Shown in pieces: positions 9,955 to 24,961 of a DNA stretch of 64,000 nucleotides (position 1 is its first letter; every line of letters starts with the position of its first letter). The position numbers and the translations under genes are program-made. The notes beneath the pieces were generated by a model. It was given only the letters and a program-made list of their open reading frames with translations. It had not been told where the DNA came from and made no database searches. Source of the stretch: Manihot esculenta (taxonomy: Eukaryota > Streptophyta > Magnoliopsida > Malpighiales > Euphorbiaceae); contig NC_035164.2 in the NCBI RefSeq assembly GCF_001659605.2, positions 13,194,906 to 13,258,905 of the forward strand, given 5' to 3'.

Positions 9955-10900
9955 GTTCGGCCGCCGAACCTCAAGTTCGGCCGTCAAACATGGGATAGTT
10001 TAGGGGGGCAAGTTAGGCTTCCGAAAGTGGCTCAGGTTCGGCCGCCGAACCTCATGTTCGGCCGCCGAACTTGCATGAGTTTTGGAGGCACTTTAGGCTT
10101 CCGAAGGTGGTCGGGCCTGCCCCTATATAAGGGCTCCATGGCCGAAACGGGCGAGTTTTCTCTCCATTTTCGGCCAACGGTGAGTCCATGCTCTCTCATG
10201 GTTGTTTTTTATGATTCTTCCTCCAATCTTTCAAGTTTTAACAAGTATTTGCTTGGCTTTTGAAGATTTGTGAACTTTGAGCAAGTTTTGGAGCTTGGAG
10301 ACCCAAGGAGCTAGATCTCCCCCATCTCCGAGTTAGATCGCCTCTCCTCTCGGTCTTCAAGAGGTAAGAGTAGATCCTTAGCTCATTTCGTGTTTTAAAT
10401 GAGTTTTATGGAAGTTTTTGGGTAGAAATGCATGTTTAGGTTAATATTGAGTTTTTGGTTAATGTAGAGTATATGGTCAATGTGTGTTGTATATGTATGT
10501 TTGTTGTGTTTTGGTTAGGGTTTAGGATAGTTTGAGGCCCCTATGAGCTTATGTATGTGTGTATGCACGTTGTGAAAGTGTTGGTTTTGAGTTGTATGGT
10601 TTGGGAGGCAAATGTGCATTGTGGAGGCTGAGTTCTGCCCTTTGGAAGAACTCCGGTTCGGCAGCCGAAGGGACTTTCGGCCGCCGAACCTGCCTGTGGA
10701 GGCAAGCCTTTGGCTGCCGAACCCTGCCCCTGAAAGTGGACTTTCGGCTCTGGAAGGGAGTTTCGGCCGCCGAAGGTGCCGCCGAACATGCATGAGTTTC
10801 GTCTCTAGAAGGAACCTTTGGCCGCCGAACGTGCCGCTGAAGGTGCATGACTTTCGGCTCTGGAGGGACTTTCGGCCGCCGAACCTACCGCCGAAAGTGC
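9955..10900. repeat. Array of TTCGG(N)CCGAA short inverted repeats in Ty3 LTR
   Basis: About ten copies of a near-palindrome with core TTCGGCCGCCGAA, in two clusters (about 9955-10070 and 10660-10900), often followed by CTGCC, GTGCC or CATGAG. Copies vary by single substitutions. Each arm pair can fold into a 5 bp CG-rich stem. Confidence 0.85.
10124..10130 (+). promoter_or_regulatory. TATA box of the Ty3 LTR
   Basis: CCCTATATAAGGGCTCC is a clear TATA context about 350 bp into the LTR and is the likely U3 promoter. Confidence 0.7.
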
Positions 10901-11293
10901 CCTATTCAAGCCTTCCTTTGCATGTTTCCTATGATTGTTTTAAGGTGTTTTAGGGAATTTTTGGGGAGTATCTTAGAGTCATGTTCTTGTATGTTTGGTC
11001 CCTCATTTGAGTCCACCTGTGTAGGTTCGGACCCGAGGAACCGAGGACCCCAGCAGTGAGTTAGCTGCTTCAGAGTCTTGTCAGAGCTAGCCTAAGGTGA
11101 GTAGAATGACTCTTTATGTTTTAAAGTAAATATTGAAAGTTTTAGCATGATTCACGCATCATGAATGCCATGAGATATATTAGGGTGCTTGCATTAGAAT
11201 TCACGAATATGTTGCATTGCATATTATGTTGTTGATGTGGATGAATGTTGAATGATCAATTAGCCCTCATATGTTATGACATGATATAATGAT

Positions 11294-11450
11294 GATATGA
11301 TATGGAAGTCCAGGTGTGCCTGCACTACGCCCCTGGCACTATGTAAGAGAAAGTCCGGGTGTGGCCTGCACTACGCCTCCGGCACGATTGAATATGTATG
11401 ATATGATATGGAAGTCCAGGTGTGCCTGCACTACGCCCCTGGCATGATTG
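11294..11450 (+). repeat. Three tandem copies of a ~34 bp unit in Ty3 LTR
   Basis: AAGTCCAGGTGTGCCTGCAC...CCTGGCA occurs at about 11306-11339, 11351-11385 and 11412-11444. Copies 1 and 3 are preceded by GATATGATATGG. The unit is GC-rich and has short inverted arms (CCAGG ... CCTGG). Confidence 0.85.
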
Positions 11451-13489
11451 GACTGTGTAGAGGGCTAAATGGTGACAAATTCATCCTTGATGTGATTTGT
11501 TTGTGATGTGATGCATTCCATGAAAGCATGAATTTTAAACGTAATGTTTTATTATTCTGCTCACTAGGCTCTAGTAGCTCACCCCACTCCCTTAATCCCC
11601 CAGGTTTGCAGGTACGGGCTAGTCCAGGAAGTCAGCAGGATTAGAAGTCATGTTTTATGTAATAGCTAGTTGTGGACATGAACATGATGTAATGTAAAGC
11701 ACAGTACAGTAATGTAATGTAATGATGTCTATTGAGGTTTATAGTTGTGCTTGACCCTAGTATGTTGGTTAATACCTTTGTTCATGGTATATAAAATGTT
11801 TTATCATTGTTTATGTAAACCAAACTTATTATATGTTAAGTTTGGTAAATGAATGTGAAAGTTCAAAATTTTTATGTATATGTTGACCATGTATGGGATT
11901 AAACAGGTATACAAGTTGTATGCGAGGCTTGCTACAGGTCCCGGCGGCCTTAAGCCGATCTGGATCCTAGCGCCGGTAGCGGTCCGATTTTCGGGTCGTT
12001 ACAACTTTAATTAGTTTAAAGTCATAAACATTAAAAAAGAAACGATAGGGCGCGAAATAAACGATACTGCCTTTCTTATCCTAAAATATTATACTCATAC
12101 ACTATAAATAAAATTGTTATTTATTAGTAATCATTTATTCAAATATTCAATTAAAATAAAAATTTAATTGTTCACTTTAATAGGTTTGAAGTCAGGAACA
12201 TTAAAAAAGAAACAATGGGCCCAAAATAAATGACAGTGCCCTGCTTACCCTAAAATATTATACTCATATATTATAAGCAAAATATTTATATATTAGTAAT
12301 CATTTATTCAAATAATTAATTAAAATAAAACGTTAATTGTTCATTTTATTTAGTTTAAAGTCAAGAACAATAAAAAACAAATAATGTGGCGCAAAATATA
12401 CGACGGTGTCTTTTTTACCCCAAAATATTAGTTTAAAGTCAAAGAACATTAAAAAAAAACGATGAGCCGCAAAATAAACGGCAGTGCCTGAACATTAAAA
12501 AGGAAATGATGGTCGCAAAATAAACAACCGTGCCATTCTTACCCCAAAATATTATACTCACACATTTTAAATAAAATATAATAATTATTATTAATTTTTT
12601 ATTCAAATATTCAATTAAAATAAAACATGTTTAATTAGTTTAAAGTCAAGAACATTAAAAAAGAAACGATGGGGCGCAAAATAAATGACAGTGCCTTACT
12701 TACCCCAAAATATTATACTCATACATTATAAGCAAAATTGTTATTCATTAGTAATCATTTATTCAAATATTCAATTAAAATAAAACATTAATTCTTTGCC
12801 TTAATTAGTTTAAAGTCCAGAACATTAAAAAAGAAACGATAGGGCGCAAAATAAATGACAGTTCCTTTCTTACCCCAAAATATTATACTCATACATTATA
12901 AATAAAATTGTTATTCATTTGTAATCATTTATTCAAATATTCAATTAAAATAAAACTTTAATTGTTCACTTTAATAGGTTTGAAGTCAGGAACATTAAAA
13001 AAGAAACAATGGGCCCAAAATAAATGATAGTTCCTTACTTATCCCAAAATATTATACTCATACAAAAAATTGTTATTCATTAGTAATCATTTATTCAAAT
13101 ATTCAATTAAAATAAAACATTAATTCTTTGCCTTAATTAGTTTAAAGTCCAGAACATTAAAAAAGAAACGATAGGGCGCAAAATAAATGACAGTTCCTTT
13201 CTTACCCCAAAATATTATACTCATACATTATAAAAAAAATTGTTATTCATTTGTAATTATTTATTCAAATATTCAATTAAAAAAAAACTTTAATTGTTTA
13301 TTTCATTTAGTTTAAAGTCAAGAACATTAAAAAAGAAATAATGTGGCGCAAAACAAACGACAGTGCCTTTCTCACCCCAAAATATTATACTCATATATTA
13401 TAAACAAACTTGCTATATATTAGTAATCATTTATTCAAATGTTCAATTAAAATAAAACTTTAATTAGTTTACACTCAGGAATATTAAAA

Positions 13490-16400
13490 AAAAAAATGAT
13501 GGGGTGCAAAATAAACGATAGGGCCTTTCTTACCCCAAAATATTATACTCATACACTATAAATAAAATTTTTATTTATTAGTAATCATTTATTCAAATAT
13601 TCAATTAAAATAAAACTTTAATTGTTCACTTTAATAGGTTTGAAGTCAGAAACATTAAAAAAGAAACAATAGGCCTAAAAAAATGACAATACCCTGCTTA
13701 ACTTAAAATATTATACTTATATATTATAAACAAATTTGTTATATATTAGTAATCATTCATTCATATATTCAATTAAAATAAAATTTTAATTGTTAACTTT
13801 AATTAGTTTAAAGCCAAGAACATTAAATAAAAATGATGGGGCGCAAAATAACGACAGTGCCTTTCTTAGCCCAAAATATCATACTCATATATTATAAATA
13901 AAATTGTTATTTATTAGTAATCATTTATTTAAATGTTCAATTAAAATAAAACTTTAATTGTTTACTTTAATTAGTTTAAAGTCAAAGAACATTAAAAAAA
14001 TGATGGGCCGCAAAATAAACGACAGTGTCTGAACATTAAAAAAGAAATAATTGTCGCAAAATAAACAACCGTGCCTTTTTACCCCAAAATATTATACTTA
14101 TACATTTTAAACAAAATATAATAATTATTAAAAAAATTTTATTCAAATATTCAATTAAAATAAAACTTGTTTAATTAGTTTAAAGTCAAGAACATTTAAA
14201 AAGAAACGATGGGGCGCAAAAAAAACGACAGTGCCTTACTTAGCCCAAAATATTGTACTCATACATTATAAGCAAAATCATTATTCATTAGTAATCATTT
14301 ATTCAAATATTCAATTAAAATAAAACATTAATTTTTTGCTTTAATTAGTTTAAAGTCAAGAACATTAAAAAAGAAACATAGGGCGCAAAATAAACGACAG
14401 TCCCTTTCTTATCCCGAAATGTTATACTCATACACTATAAATAAAATTGTTATTTATTAGTAATCATTTATTCAAATATTCAATTAAAATAAAACTTTAA
14501 TTGTTCACTTTAATAGGTTTGAAGTCAGGAACATTAAAAAAGAAACTATGGGCCCAAAATAAACGACAGTGCCTTACTTATCCCAAAATATTATACTCAT
14601 ACAAAAAATTGTTATTCATTAGTAATCATTTATTCATATATTCTATTAAAATAAAACATTAATTGTTTACTTTAATTGGTTTAAAGTCAAGAACACTAAA
14701 AAAGAAATGATAGGGCGCGAAATAAACGACAATGTCTTTCTTACCCCAAAATATTATACTCATATATTATAAACAAAATTCTTATTCATTTGTAATCATT
14801 TATTCAAATATTAAATTAAAATAACAATTTAATTGTTTATTTCATTTAGTTTAAAGTCAAGAACATTAAAAAAGAAATAATGTGGCGCAAAATAAACGAC
14901 AGTGTCTTTCTTACCCCAAAATATTATACTTATATATTATAAACAAACTTGCTATATATTAGTAATCATTTATTCAAATGTTCAATTAAAATAAAACTTT
15001 AATTGTTCACTTTAATTAGTTTACAGTCACGAACATTAAAAAAGAAATGATGGGGTGCAAAATAAATGATAGTGCCTTTCTTACCCTAAAATATTATGCT
15101 CATATATTATAAATAAAATTGTTATTTAATAGTAATCATTTATTCAAATGTTTAATTAAAATAAAACTTTAATTGTTTATTTTAATTAGTTTAAAGTCAA
15201 AGAACATTAAAAAAGAAACGATGGGCGCAAAATAAACGACAGTGCCTGAACATTAAAAAAGAAATGATGGTCGCAGTATAAACAACCGTGCCTTTCTTAC
15301 CCCAAAATATTATACTCATACATTATAAGCAAAATTGTTATTCATTAGTAATCATTTATTCAAATATTCAATTAAAATAAAACATTAATTGTTTACTTTA
15401 TTTAGTTTAAAGTCAAGAACAATAAAAAAGAAATGATAGGGTGCGAAAAAAAAGACAGTGCCTTTCTTACCCCAAAATATTATACTCATACACTATAAAT
15501 AAAATTTTTATTTATTAGTAATCATTTATTCAAATATTCAATTAAAATAAAATTTTAATTGTTCACTTTAATAGGTTTGAAGTCAGAAACATTAAAAAAG
15601 AAACAATAGGCCTAAAAAAATGACAATACCCTGCTTAACTTAAAATATTATACTTATATATTATAAACAAATTTGTTACATATTAGTAATCATTCATTCA
15701 TATATTCAATTAAAATAAAATTTTAATTGTTAACTTTAATTAGTTTAAAGCCAAGAACATTAAAAAAAAATGATGGGGCGCAAAATAAACGACAGTGCCT
15801 TTCTTAGCCCAAAATATCATACTCATATATTATAAATAAAATTGTTATTTATTAGTAATCATTTATTCAAATGTTCAATTAAAATAAAACTTTAATTGTT
15901 TACTTTAATTAGTTTAAAGTCAAAGAACATTAAGAAAGAAACGATGGGGCGCAAAATAAACGATAATGTCTGAACATTAAAAAAGAAATAATTGTCGCAA
16001 AATAAACAACCGTGCCATTCTTACCCCAAAATATTATACTTATACATTTTAAACAAAATATAATAATTATTATTAATTTTTTATTCAAATATTCAATTAA
16101 AATAAAACATGTTTAATTATTTTAAAGTCAAGAACATTAAAAAAGAAACGATGGGGCGCAAAATAAATGACAGTGCCTTACTTACCCCAAAATATTATAC
16201 TCATACATTATAAGCAAAATTGTTATTCATTAGTAATCATTTATTCAAATATTCAATTAAAATAAAACATTAATTCTTTGCCTTAATTAGTTTAAAGTCC
16301 AGAACATTAAAAAAGAAACGATAGGGCGCAAAATAAATGACAGTTCCTTTCTTACCCCAAAATATTATACTCATACATTATAAATAAAATTTTTATTCAT

Positions 16401-19400
16401 TTGTAATCATTTATTCAAATATTCAATTAAAATAAAACTTTAATTGTTCACTTTAATAGGTTTAAAGTCAGGAACATTAAAAAAGCAACAATGGGCCCAA
16501 AATAAATGACAGTTCCTTACTTATCCCAAAATATTATACTCATAGAAAAAATTGTTATTCATTAGTAATCATTTATTCATATATTCAATTAAAATAAAAT
16601 ATTAATTGTTTACTTTAATTAGTTTAAAGTCAAGAACATTAAAAAAGAAATGATAGGGCGCGAAATAAACGACAGTGTCTTTCTTATCCCAAAATATTAT
16701 ACTCATACATTATAAAAAAATTGTTATTCATTTGTAATTATTTATTCAAATATTCAATTAAAATAAAATTTTAATTGTTTATTTCATTTAGTTTAAAGTC
16801 AAGAACATTAAAAAAGAAATAATGTGGCGCAAAACAAACGACAATGTCTTTCTCACCCCAAAATATTATACTCATATATTATAAACAAACTTGCTATATA
16901 TTAGTAATCATTTATTCAAATATTCAATTAAAATAAAACTTTAATTGTTCACTTTAATTAGTTTACACTGAAGAATATTAAAAAAGAAATGATGGGGTGC
17001 AAAATAAACGATAGTGCCTTTCTCACCCCAAAATATTATACTCATATATTATAAATAAAATTGTTATTTAATAGTAATCATTTATTCAAATGTTCAATTA
17101 AAATAAAAATTTATTTGTTTACTTTAATTAGTTTAAAGTCAAAGAACATTAAAAAAGAAACGATGGGCCGCAAAATAAACGACAGTGTCTGAACATTAAA
17201 AAATAAATAATTGTCGCAAAATAAACAACCGTGCCTTTTTTACCCCAAAATATTATACTCATACATTATAAGCAAAATTGTTATTCATTAGTAATCAATT
17301 ATTCAAATATTCAATTAAAATAAAACACTAATTGTTTACTTTAATTAGTTTAAAGTCAAGAACATTAAAAAAGAAACGATAGCGCGCGACATAAACGACA
17401 GTGCCTTTCTTACCACAAAATATTATACTTATACACTATAAATAAAATTGTTATTTATTAATAATCATTTATTCAAATATTCAATTAAAATAAAACTTTA
17501 ATTGTTCACTTTAATAGGTTTGAAGTCAGAAACATTAAAAAAGAAACAATAGGTCTAAAAAAAATGAAAATGCCCTGCTTAACCTAAAATATTATACTTA
17601 TATATTATAAACAAAATTGTTATATATTAGTAATCATTCATTCATATATTCAATTAAAATAAAATTTTAATTTTTAACTTTAATTAGTTTAAAGCCAAGA
17701 ACAATAAAAAAAAAAATGATGGGGCGCAAAATAAACGACAGTGCCTTTCTTAGCCCAAAATATCATAATCATATATTATAAATAAAATTGTTATTTATTA
17801 GTAATCATTTAATCAAATGTTCAATTAAAATAAAACATTAATTGTTTGCTTTAATTAGTTTAAAGTCAAGAACATTAAAAAAGAAACGATGGGCGCAAAA
17901 TAAACGACAGTGCCTTACTTACCCAAAATATTATACTCATACATTATAAGCAAAATTGTTATTCATTCATAACCATTTATTCAAATATTAAATTCAAATA
18001 AAACATTAATTGTTTACTTTAATTAGTTTAAAGTCAAGAACATTAAAAAAGAAACGATAGGTTACGAAATAAACGACAGTGCCTTTCTTTTCCCCAAAAT
18101 ATTATACTCATACGCTATAAATAAAATTGTTATTTATTAGTAATCATTTATTCAAATATTCAATTAAAATAAAACTTTAATCGTTCACTTTAATAGGTTT
18201 AAAGTCAAGAACATTAAAAATGAAATAATGTGGTGCAAAATAAACGACAGTGCCTTTCTTACCCCAAAATTTTATACTCATACATTATAAAGAAAACTGT
18301 TATTCATTTGTAATCATTTATTCAAATATTCAATTAAAATAAAACATTAATTGTTTGCTTTAATTAGTTTAAAGTCAAGAACATTAAAAAAGAAACTATA
18401 GGGCGCAAAATAAACGATAGTGTCTTTCTTACCCCACTATATTATACTCATACACTATAAATAAAAATGTTATTTATTAGTAATCATTTATTCAAATATT
18501 CAATTAAAATAAAACTTTAATTGTTCACTTTAGTAGGTTTGAAGTCAGCAACATTAAAAAAGAAACAATGGGCCCAAAATAAATGACAGTGCCTTGCTTA
18601 CCCTAAAATATTATACTTATACATTACAAACAAAATTGTTATATATTAGTAATCATTTATTCAAATATTCAATTAAGATAAAACGTTAATTGTTCATTTT
18701 ATTTAGTTTAATGTCATGAACATTAAAAAAGAAATAATGTGGCGCAAAATATATGACGTTGTCTTTCTTACCCTAAAATATTTGTTTAAAGTCCAAGAAT
18801 ATTAAAAAAGAAACGATGGGGCACAAAATAAACGGCAGTGCCTGAACATTAAAAAGGAAATGATGGTCGCAAAATAAACAACCGTGTCATTCTTACCCCA
18901 AAATATTATACTTATACATTTTAAACAAAATATTATAATTATTACTAATTTTTTATTCAAATATTCAATTAAAATAAAATTTGTTTTATTGGTTTAAAAT
19001 CAAGAACATTAAAAAAGAAATGAAGGGGCGCAAAATAAACGACAGTGCCTTACTTACCCCAAAATATTATACTCATACATTATAAGCAAAATTGTTATTC
19101 ATTAGTAATAATTTATCCAAATATTCAATTAAAATAAAACATTAATTGTTTACTTTATTTAGTCTAAAGTCAAGAACATTAAAAAACTTTAATTGTTATT
19201 TATTAGTAATCATCTATTCAAATATTCAATTAATATAAAACTTTAATTGTTCACATTAATAGGTTTGAAGTCAGGAACATTAAAAAAGAAACAATGGGCT
19301 CAAAATAAACGACAGTGCCTTACTTACCCCAAAATATTATACTCATACATTATAAGCAAAATTTTTATTCATTAGTAATAATTTATCCAAATATTCAATT

Positions 19401-19640
19401 AAAATAAAACATTAATTGTTTACTTTATTTAGTCTAAAGTCAAGAACATTAAAAAAAAACGATAGGGCGCGAAATAAACGACAGCGCTTTTCTTACCCCA
19501 AAATATTATACTCATACAATATAAATAAAATTGTTATTTATTAGTAATCATTTATTCAAATATTCAATTAAAATAAAACTTTGATTGTTCACTTTAATAA
19601 GTTTGAAGTCAGAAACATTAAAAAAGAAACAATAGGCCCA
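13490..19640. repeat. Satellite higher-order repeat, about 1.94 kb
   Basis: A diagnostic variant monomer (AACAATAGGCCTAAAA and relatives) recurs at 13671, 15608, 17551 and 19634: spacings 1937, 1943 and 2083 bp. The intervening variant order is largely conserved, for example the GCTTAACTTAAAATATT monomer follows each time. This is an older, more diverged higher-order repeat of about 11 monomers. Confidence 0.75.
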
Positions 19641-22600
19641 AAAAAAAATGACAGTGTCCTCCTTAACCTAAAATATTATACTTATATATTATAAACAAAA
19701 TTGATATATATTAGTAATCATTCATTCATATATTCAATTAAAATAAAATTTTAATTGTTAACTTTAATTAGTTTAAAGTCTAAGAACATTAAAAAAAATG
19801 ATGCGACGCAAAATAAACGACAGTGCCTTTCTTAGCCTAAAATATTATACTCATATATTATAAACAAAATTGTTATTTATTAGTAATCATTTAATCAAAT
19901 GTTCAATGAAAATAAAACTTTAATTGTTTACTTTAATTAGTTTAAAGTCAAAGAATATTAAAAAAGAAAAGATGGGGCGCAAAATAAACGTCCGATGGTC
20001 CCAAAATATTATACGCATACATTTAAAAAAAAATATAATATTTATTAGTACTTATTTATTCAAATATTCAATTAAAATAAAAGTTGTTTAATTGGTTTAA
20101 AATCAAGAACATTAAAAAAGAAACGATGGGGCGCAAAATAAACGACAGTGCCTTACTTACCACAAAATATTATACTCATACATTATAAGCAAAATTGTTA
20201 TTCATTAGTAATCATTTATTCAAATATTCTATTAAAATAAAACATTTATTGTTTAGTTTAATTAGTTTAAAGCCAGGAACATTAAAAAAGAAACGATGGG
20301 GCGCAAAATAAACGACAGTGCCTTACTTACCCCAAAATATTATACTCATACATTATTAGCAAAATTGTTATTAATTAGTAATCATTTATTCAAATATTCA
20401 ATAAAAATAAAACATTAATTGTTTGTTTTAATTATTTTAAAGTCAAGAACATTAAAAAAGAAACGATAGGGTGCAAAATAAAAGATAGTGTCTTTCTTAC
20501 CCGAAAATATTATACTCATACACTATAAATAAAATTGTTATTTACTAGTAATCATTTATTCAAATATTCAATTAAAATAAAACCTTAATTGTTCAGCTTA
20601 ATAGGTTTGAAGTCAGGAACATTAAAAAAGAAATAATGGGCCCAAAATAAACGATAGTGCCCTACTTATCCCAAAATATTATACTTATACATTATAAGCA
20701 AAATTGTTATTCATTAGTATTCATTTATTCTAATATTCAATTGAAACAAAATTTTAATTTTTCACTTTAATTAGTTTAAAGTCAAGAACATTAAAAAAAA
20801 GGATGGGGAGCAAAACAAATTACAGTGCCTGAACAATAAAAAAGAAATGATGGGCACAAAATAAACGACGTTGCCTTTCTTACCCCAAAAATATTATACT
20901 CATACATTTTAAACAAAATATAATAATTATTACTAATTATTTATACAAATATTAAATTAAAATAAAACTTGTTTAATTAGTTTAAAGCCAAGAACATTAA
21001 AAAAGAAACGATAGGGCGCAAAATAAACGACAGTTCCTTTCTTACTACAAAATATTATACTCATACATTATAAGCAAAATTGTTATCCGTTAGTAATCAT
21101 TTATTCTAATATTCAATTGAAACAAAATTTTAATTGTTCACTTTAATTAGTTTAAAGTCAGAAACATATAAAAAAATAATGGGGCGCAAAATAAACGACA
21201 GTGTCTGAATATTAAAAAAGAAATGATGGGCGCAAAATAAGTAACAGTGCCTTTGTTACCCAAAATATTATACTTATGCATTAAAAACAAACTTGTTATC
21301 TATTAGTAATCATTTATTCAAATGTTCAATTAAAATAAAATTTTAATTTTTTACTATAATTAGATTAATGTCATGAACCTTAAAAAAGAAATGATGGGGC
21401 GCAAAATAAACAACTGTGTCTTTTTTACCCCAAAATATTATACTCATACATTTTAAACAAAATATAATAATTATTAGTAATTATTTATTCAAACTTTCAA
21501 TTAAAATAAAACTTGTTTAATTAGTTTAAAGTCAAAAATATTAAAAAAGAAACGATGGGCGCAAAATAAACGACAGTGCCTTACTTACCCAAAATATTAT
21601 ACTCATACATTATAAGCAAAATTGTTATTCATTCATAACCATTTATTCAAATATTAAATTAAAATAAAACATTAATTGTTTACTTTAATTAGTTTAAAGT
21701 CAAGAACATTAAAAAAGAAACGATAGGTTACGAAATAAACGACAGTGCCTTTCTTACCCCCAAAATATTATACTCATACACTATAAATAAAATTGTTATT
21801 TATTAGTAATCATTTATTCAAATATTCAATTAAAATAAAACTTTAATCGTTCACTTTAATAGGTTTAAAGTCAAGAACATTAAAAATGAAATAATGTGGT
21901 GCAAAATAAACGACAGTGCCTTTCTTACCCCAAAATTTTATACTCATACATTATAAAGAAAATTGTTATTCATTTGTAATCATTTATTCAAATATTCAAT
22001 TAAAATAAAACTTTAATTGTTCATTTTATTTAGTTTAAAGTCAAGAACATTAAAAAAGAAATAATGTAGCGCAAAATAAACCACAATGTCTTTCTTACTC
22101 AAAATATTATACTTATACATTATAAACAAACTTGTTATATATTACTAATCATTTATTCAAATGTTCAATTAAAACAAAACTTTAATTGTTCACTTTAATT
22201 AGTTTAAAGTCAAGAACATTAAAAAGAAACGATAGGACGCAAAATAAACGATAGTGCCCGAACATTAAAAAAGAATTGATTGACGCAAAATAAATGATAG
22301 TACATTTCTTACCCTAAGATATTATACTTATACATTATAAACAAACTTGTTATCTATTAATAATCATTTATTTAAATGTTCAATTAAAATAAAACTTTAA
22401 TTGTTTACTTTAACTAGTTTGAAGTCATGAACATTAAAAAAGAAACGATGGAGCGCAAAATAAATGACAGTACCTAAACATTAAAAAGGAAATGATGGTC
22501 GCAAAATAAACAACCGTACCTTTCTTACCCAAAATATTATACTCATACATTTTAAACAAAATATAATAATTATTAGTAATTATTTATTCAAATATTCAAT

Positions 22601-24961
22601 GAAAATAAAACTTGTTTAATTAGTTTAAAGTGAAGAACATTAAAAAAGAAATGATGGGGCGCAAAATAAATGACAGTGCCTTACTTACCCCAAAATATTA
22701 TACTCATACATTATAAAAAAAATTGCTATTTATTAGTAATCATTTATTCAAATGTTCAATTAAAAGAAAACTTTAATTGTTCACTTTAATTAGTTTAAAG
22801 TCAAGAACATTGAAAAAGAAACAATGGGGCGCAAAATAAACCATAGTGCCTGAACATTAAAAAAGAAATGATGAGTGCAAAATAAACGACGATGCCTTTC
22901 TTATCCCAAAATATTATACTCATATATTATAAATAAAATTGTTATCTATTAGCAATCATTTATTCAAATGTTCAATTGAAATAAAATTTTAATTTTTTAC
23001 TTTAACTTGATTAAAGTCATGAGCTTTAAAAAAGAAATAATGGGGCGCAAAATAAACAACCGTGCCTTTCTTACCCCAAAATATTATACTCATACATTTT
23101 AAACAAAATATAATAATTATTAGTAATTATTTAATCAAATATTCAATTAAAATAAAACTTGTTTAATTAGTTTAAAGTCAAGAACATTAAAAAAGAAAAT
23201 TGGCACAAAATAAACGACAGTGCCTTACTTATCCCAAAATATTATACTCATAGATTGTAAGCAAAATTGTTATTCATTCATAATCATTTATTCAAATATT
23301 CAATTAAAATAAAACATTAATTGTTTACTTTAATTAGTTTAAAGTCAAGAACATTAAAAAGAAACGAAAGGGCACGAAATAAACGACAGTGCATTTCTTA
23401 CACCCAAAATATTATACTCATACACTATAAATAAAATTGTTATTTATTAGTAATCATTTATTCAAATATTCAATTAAAATTAAACTTTAATCGTTCACTT
23501 TAATAGGTTTAAAGTCAAGAACATTAAAAAAGAAATAATGTGGCGCAAAATAAACGACAGTGCTTTTCTTACCCCTAAATTTTATACTCATACATTATAA
23601 AGAAAATTGTTATTCATTTGTAACCATTCATTCAAATATTCAATTAAAATAAAAATTTAATTTTTCATTTTATTTAGTTTAAAGTCAAGAACATTAAAAA
23701 GGAAATAAAGTAGTGCAAAATAAATGACAGTGTCTTTCTTATTCAAAATATTATACTTATACATTATAAACAAACTTGTTATATATTAGTAATCATTTAT
23801 TCAAATGTTCAATGAAAAGAAAACTTTAATTGTTCACTTTAATTAGTTTAAAGTCAAGAACATTTAAAAATAAACGATAAGACGCAAAATAAACGGTAGT
23901 GCCTAAACATTAAAAAAGAAATGATTGACGCAAAATAAATGATAGTGCGTTTCTGACCCTAAAATATTATACTTATACATTATAAACAAACTTGTTATCT
24001 ATTAGTAATCTTTTATTTAAATGCTCAATTGAAATAAAACTTGAATTGTTTACTTTAATTAGTTTGAAGTCATAAACGTTAAAAAAGAAACGATGGAGCG
24101 CAAAATAAACAACAGTGCCTAAACATTAAAAAGGAAATGATGGTCGCAAAATAAACAACCGTACCTTTCTTACCCCAAAATATTATACTCATACATTTGA
24201 AAAAAAACATAATAATTATTAGTAATTATTAATTCAAATATTCAATCAAAATAAAAATTGTTTATTTAGTTTAAAGTCAAGAACATTAAAAAAGAAACGA
24301 TGGTGCGCAAAATAAACGACAGTGCCTTACTTACCCCAAAATAATATACTCATATGTTATAAACAAAATTGCTATATATTAGTAATTATTTATTCAAATT
24401 TTCAATTAAAAGAAAACTTTAATTGTTCACTTTAATTAGTTTAAAGTCAAGAACATTGAAAAAGAAACAATGTGGTCAAAATAAATGACAGTGCCTTGCT
24501 TACCCAAAAATATTATACTTATAAATTATAAATAAAATTGTTTTCTATTACTAATCATTTATTCAAATATTTAATTAAAATAAAACTTTAATTGTTCACT
24601 TTAATTAGTTTAAAGTCAAGAATATGAAAAAAAGAAACAATAGGGCACAAAATAAATGACAGTACCTTTCTTAACCCAAAATATTATACCCATACATTAT
24701 AAACAAAATATAATAATTATTAGTAATTATTTATTTAAATATTCAATTAAAATAAAACTTTAATTATTCACTTTAATTAGTTTAAAGTCAATAACATTAA
24801 AAAAGAAATGATGGTGCGTAAAATAAACGATAGTGCCTTTCTCACCCAAAATATTATACTTGTACATTATAAACAAAATTGTTATTCATTAGCAATCATT
24901 TATTCAAATATTCATTAAAAATAAAACATTAATTGTTCACTTGAGTTAGTTTTAAGTCAAC

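Larger units (their letters stand above)
6570..12003 (+). mobile_element. Ty3 (chromovirus, Tekay/Del-like) retrotransposon, 3' part
   Basis: Coding runs from the end of the protease region through RT, RNase H, integrase and a chromodomain-like tail, followed by a polypurine tract and a 2226 bp 3' LTR. The 5' LTR, gag and most of protease are absent because the CACTA insertion at 6569 interrupts the element and the rest lies left of the window. Satellite sequence begins immediately after the LTR at 12004, so the element was inserted in the satellite array. Pol is degenerate: at least three in-frame stops plus two frameshifts. Confidence 0.93.
9778..12003 (+). repeat. Ty3 3' LTR (about 2226 bp)
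   Basis: Starts TGTAATACCCGGC after the polypurine tract and ends GGGTCGTTACA at 12003, where satellite sequence begins. This TGTAATACC...GTTACA frame is usual for Tekay/Del-type LTRs. Internal features are a TATA box near 10124, two clusters of TTCGGCCGCCGAA-type hairpins, and a short tandem repeat at 11294-11450. Open frames inside it are composition artefacts. Confidence 0.88.

Noticed and set aside
10515..11059. Open frames in the Ty3 LTR
   Set aside because: Produced by the CG-rich hairpin array; overlapping frames on both strands without homology.
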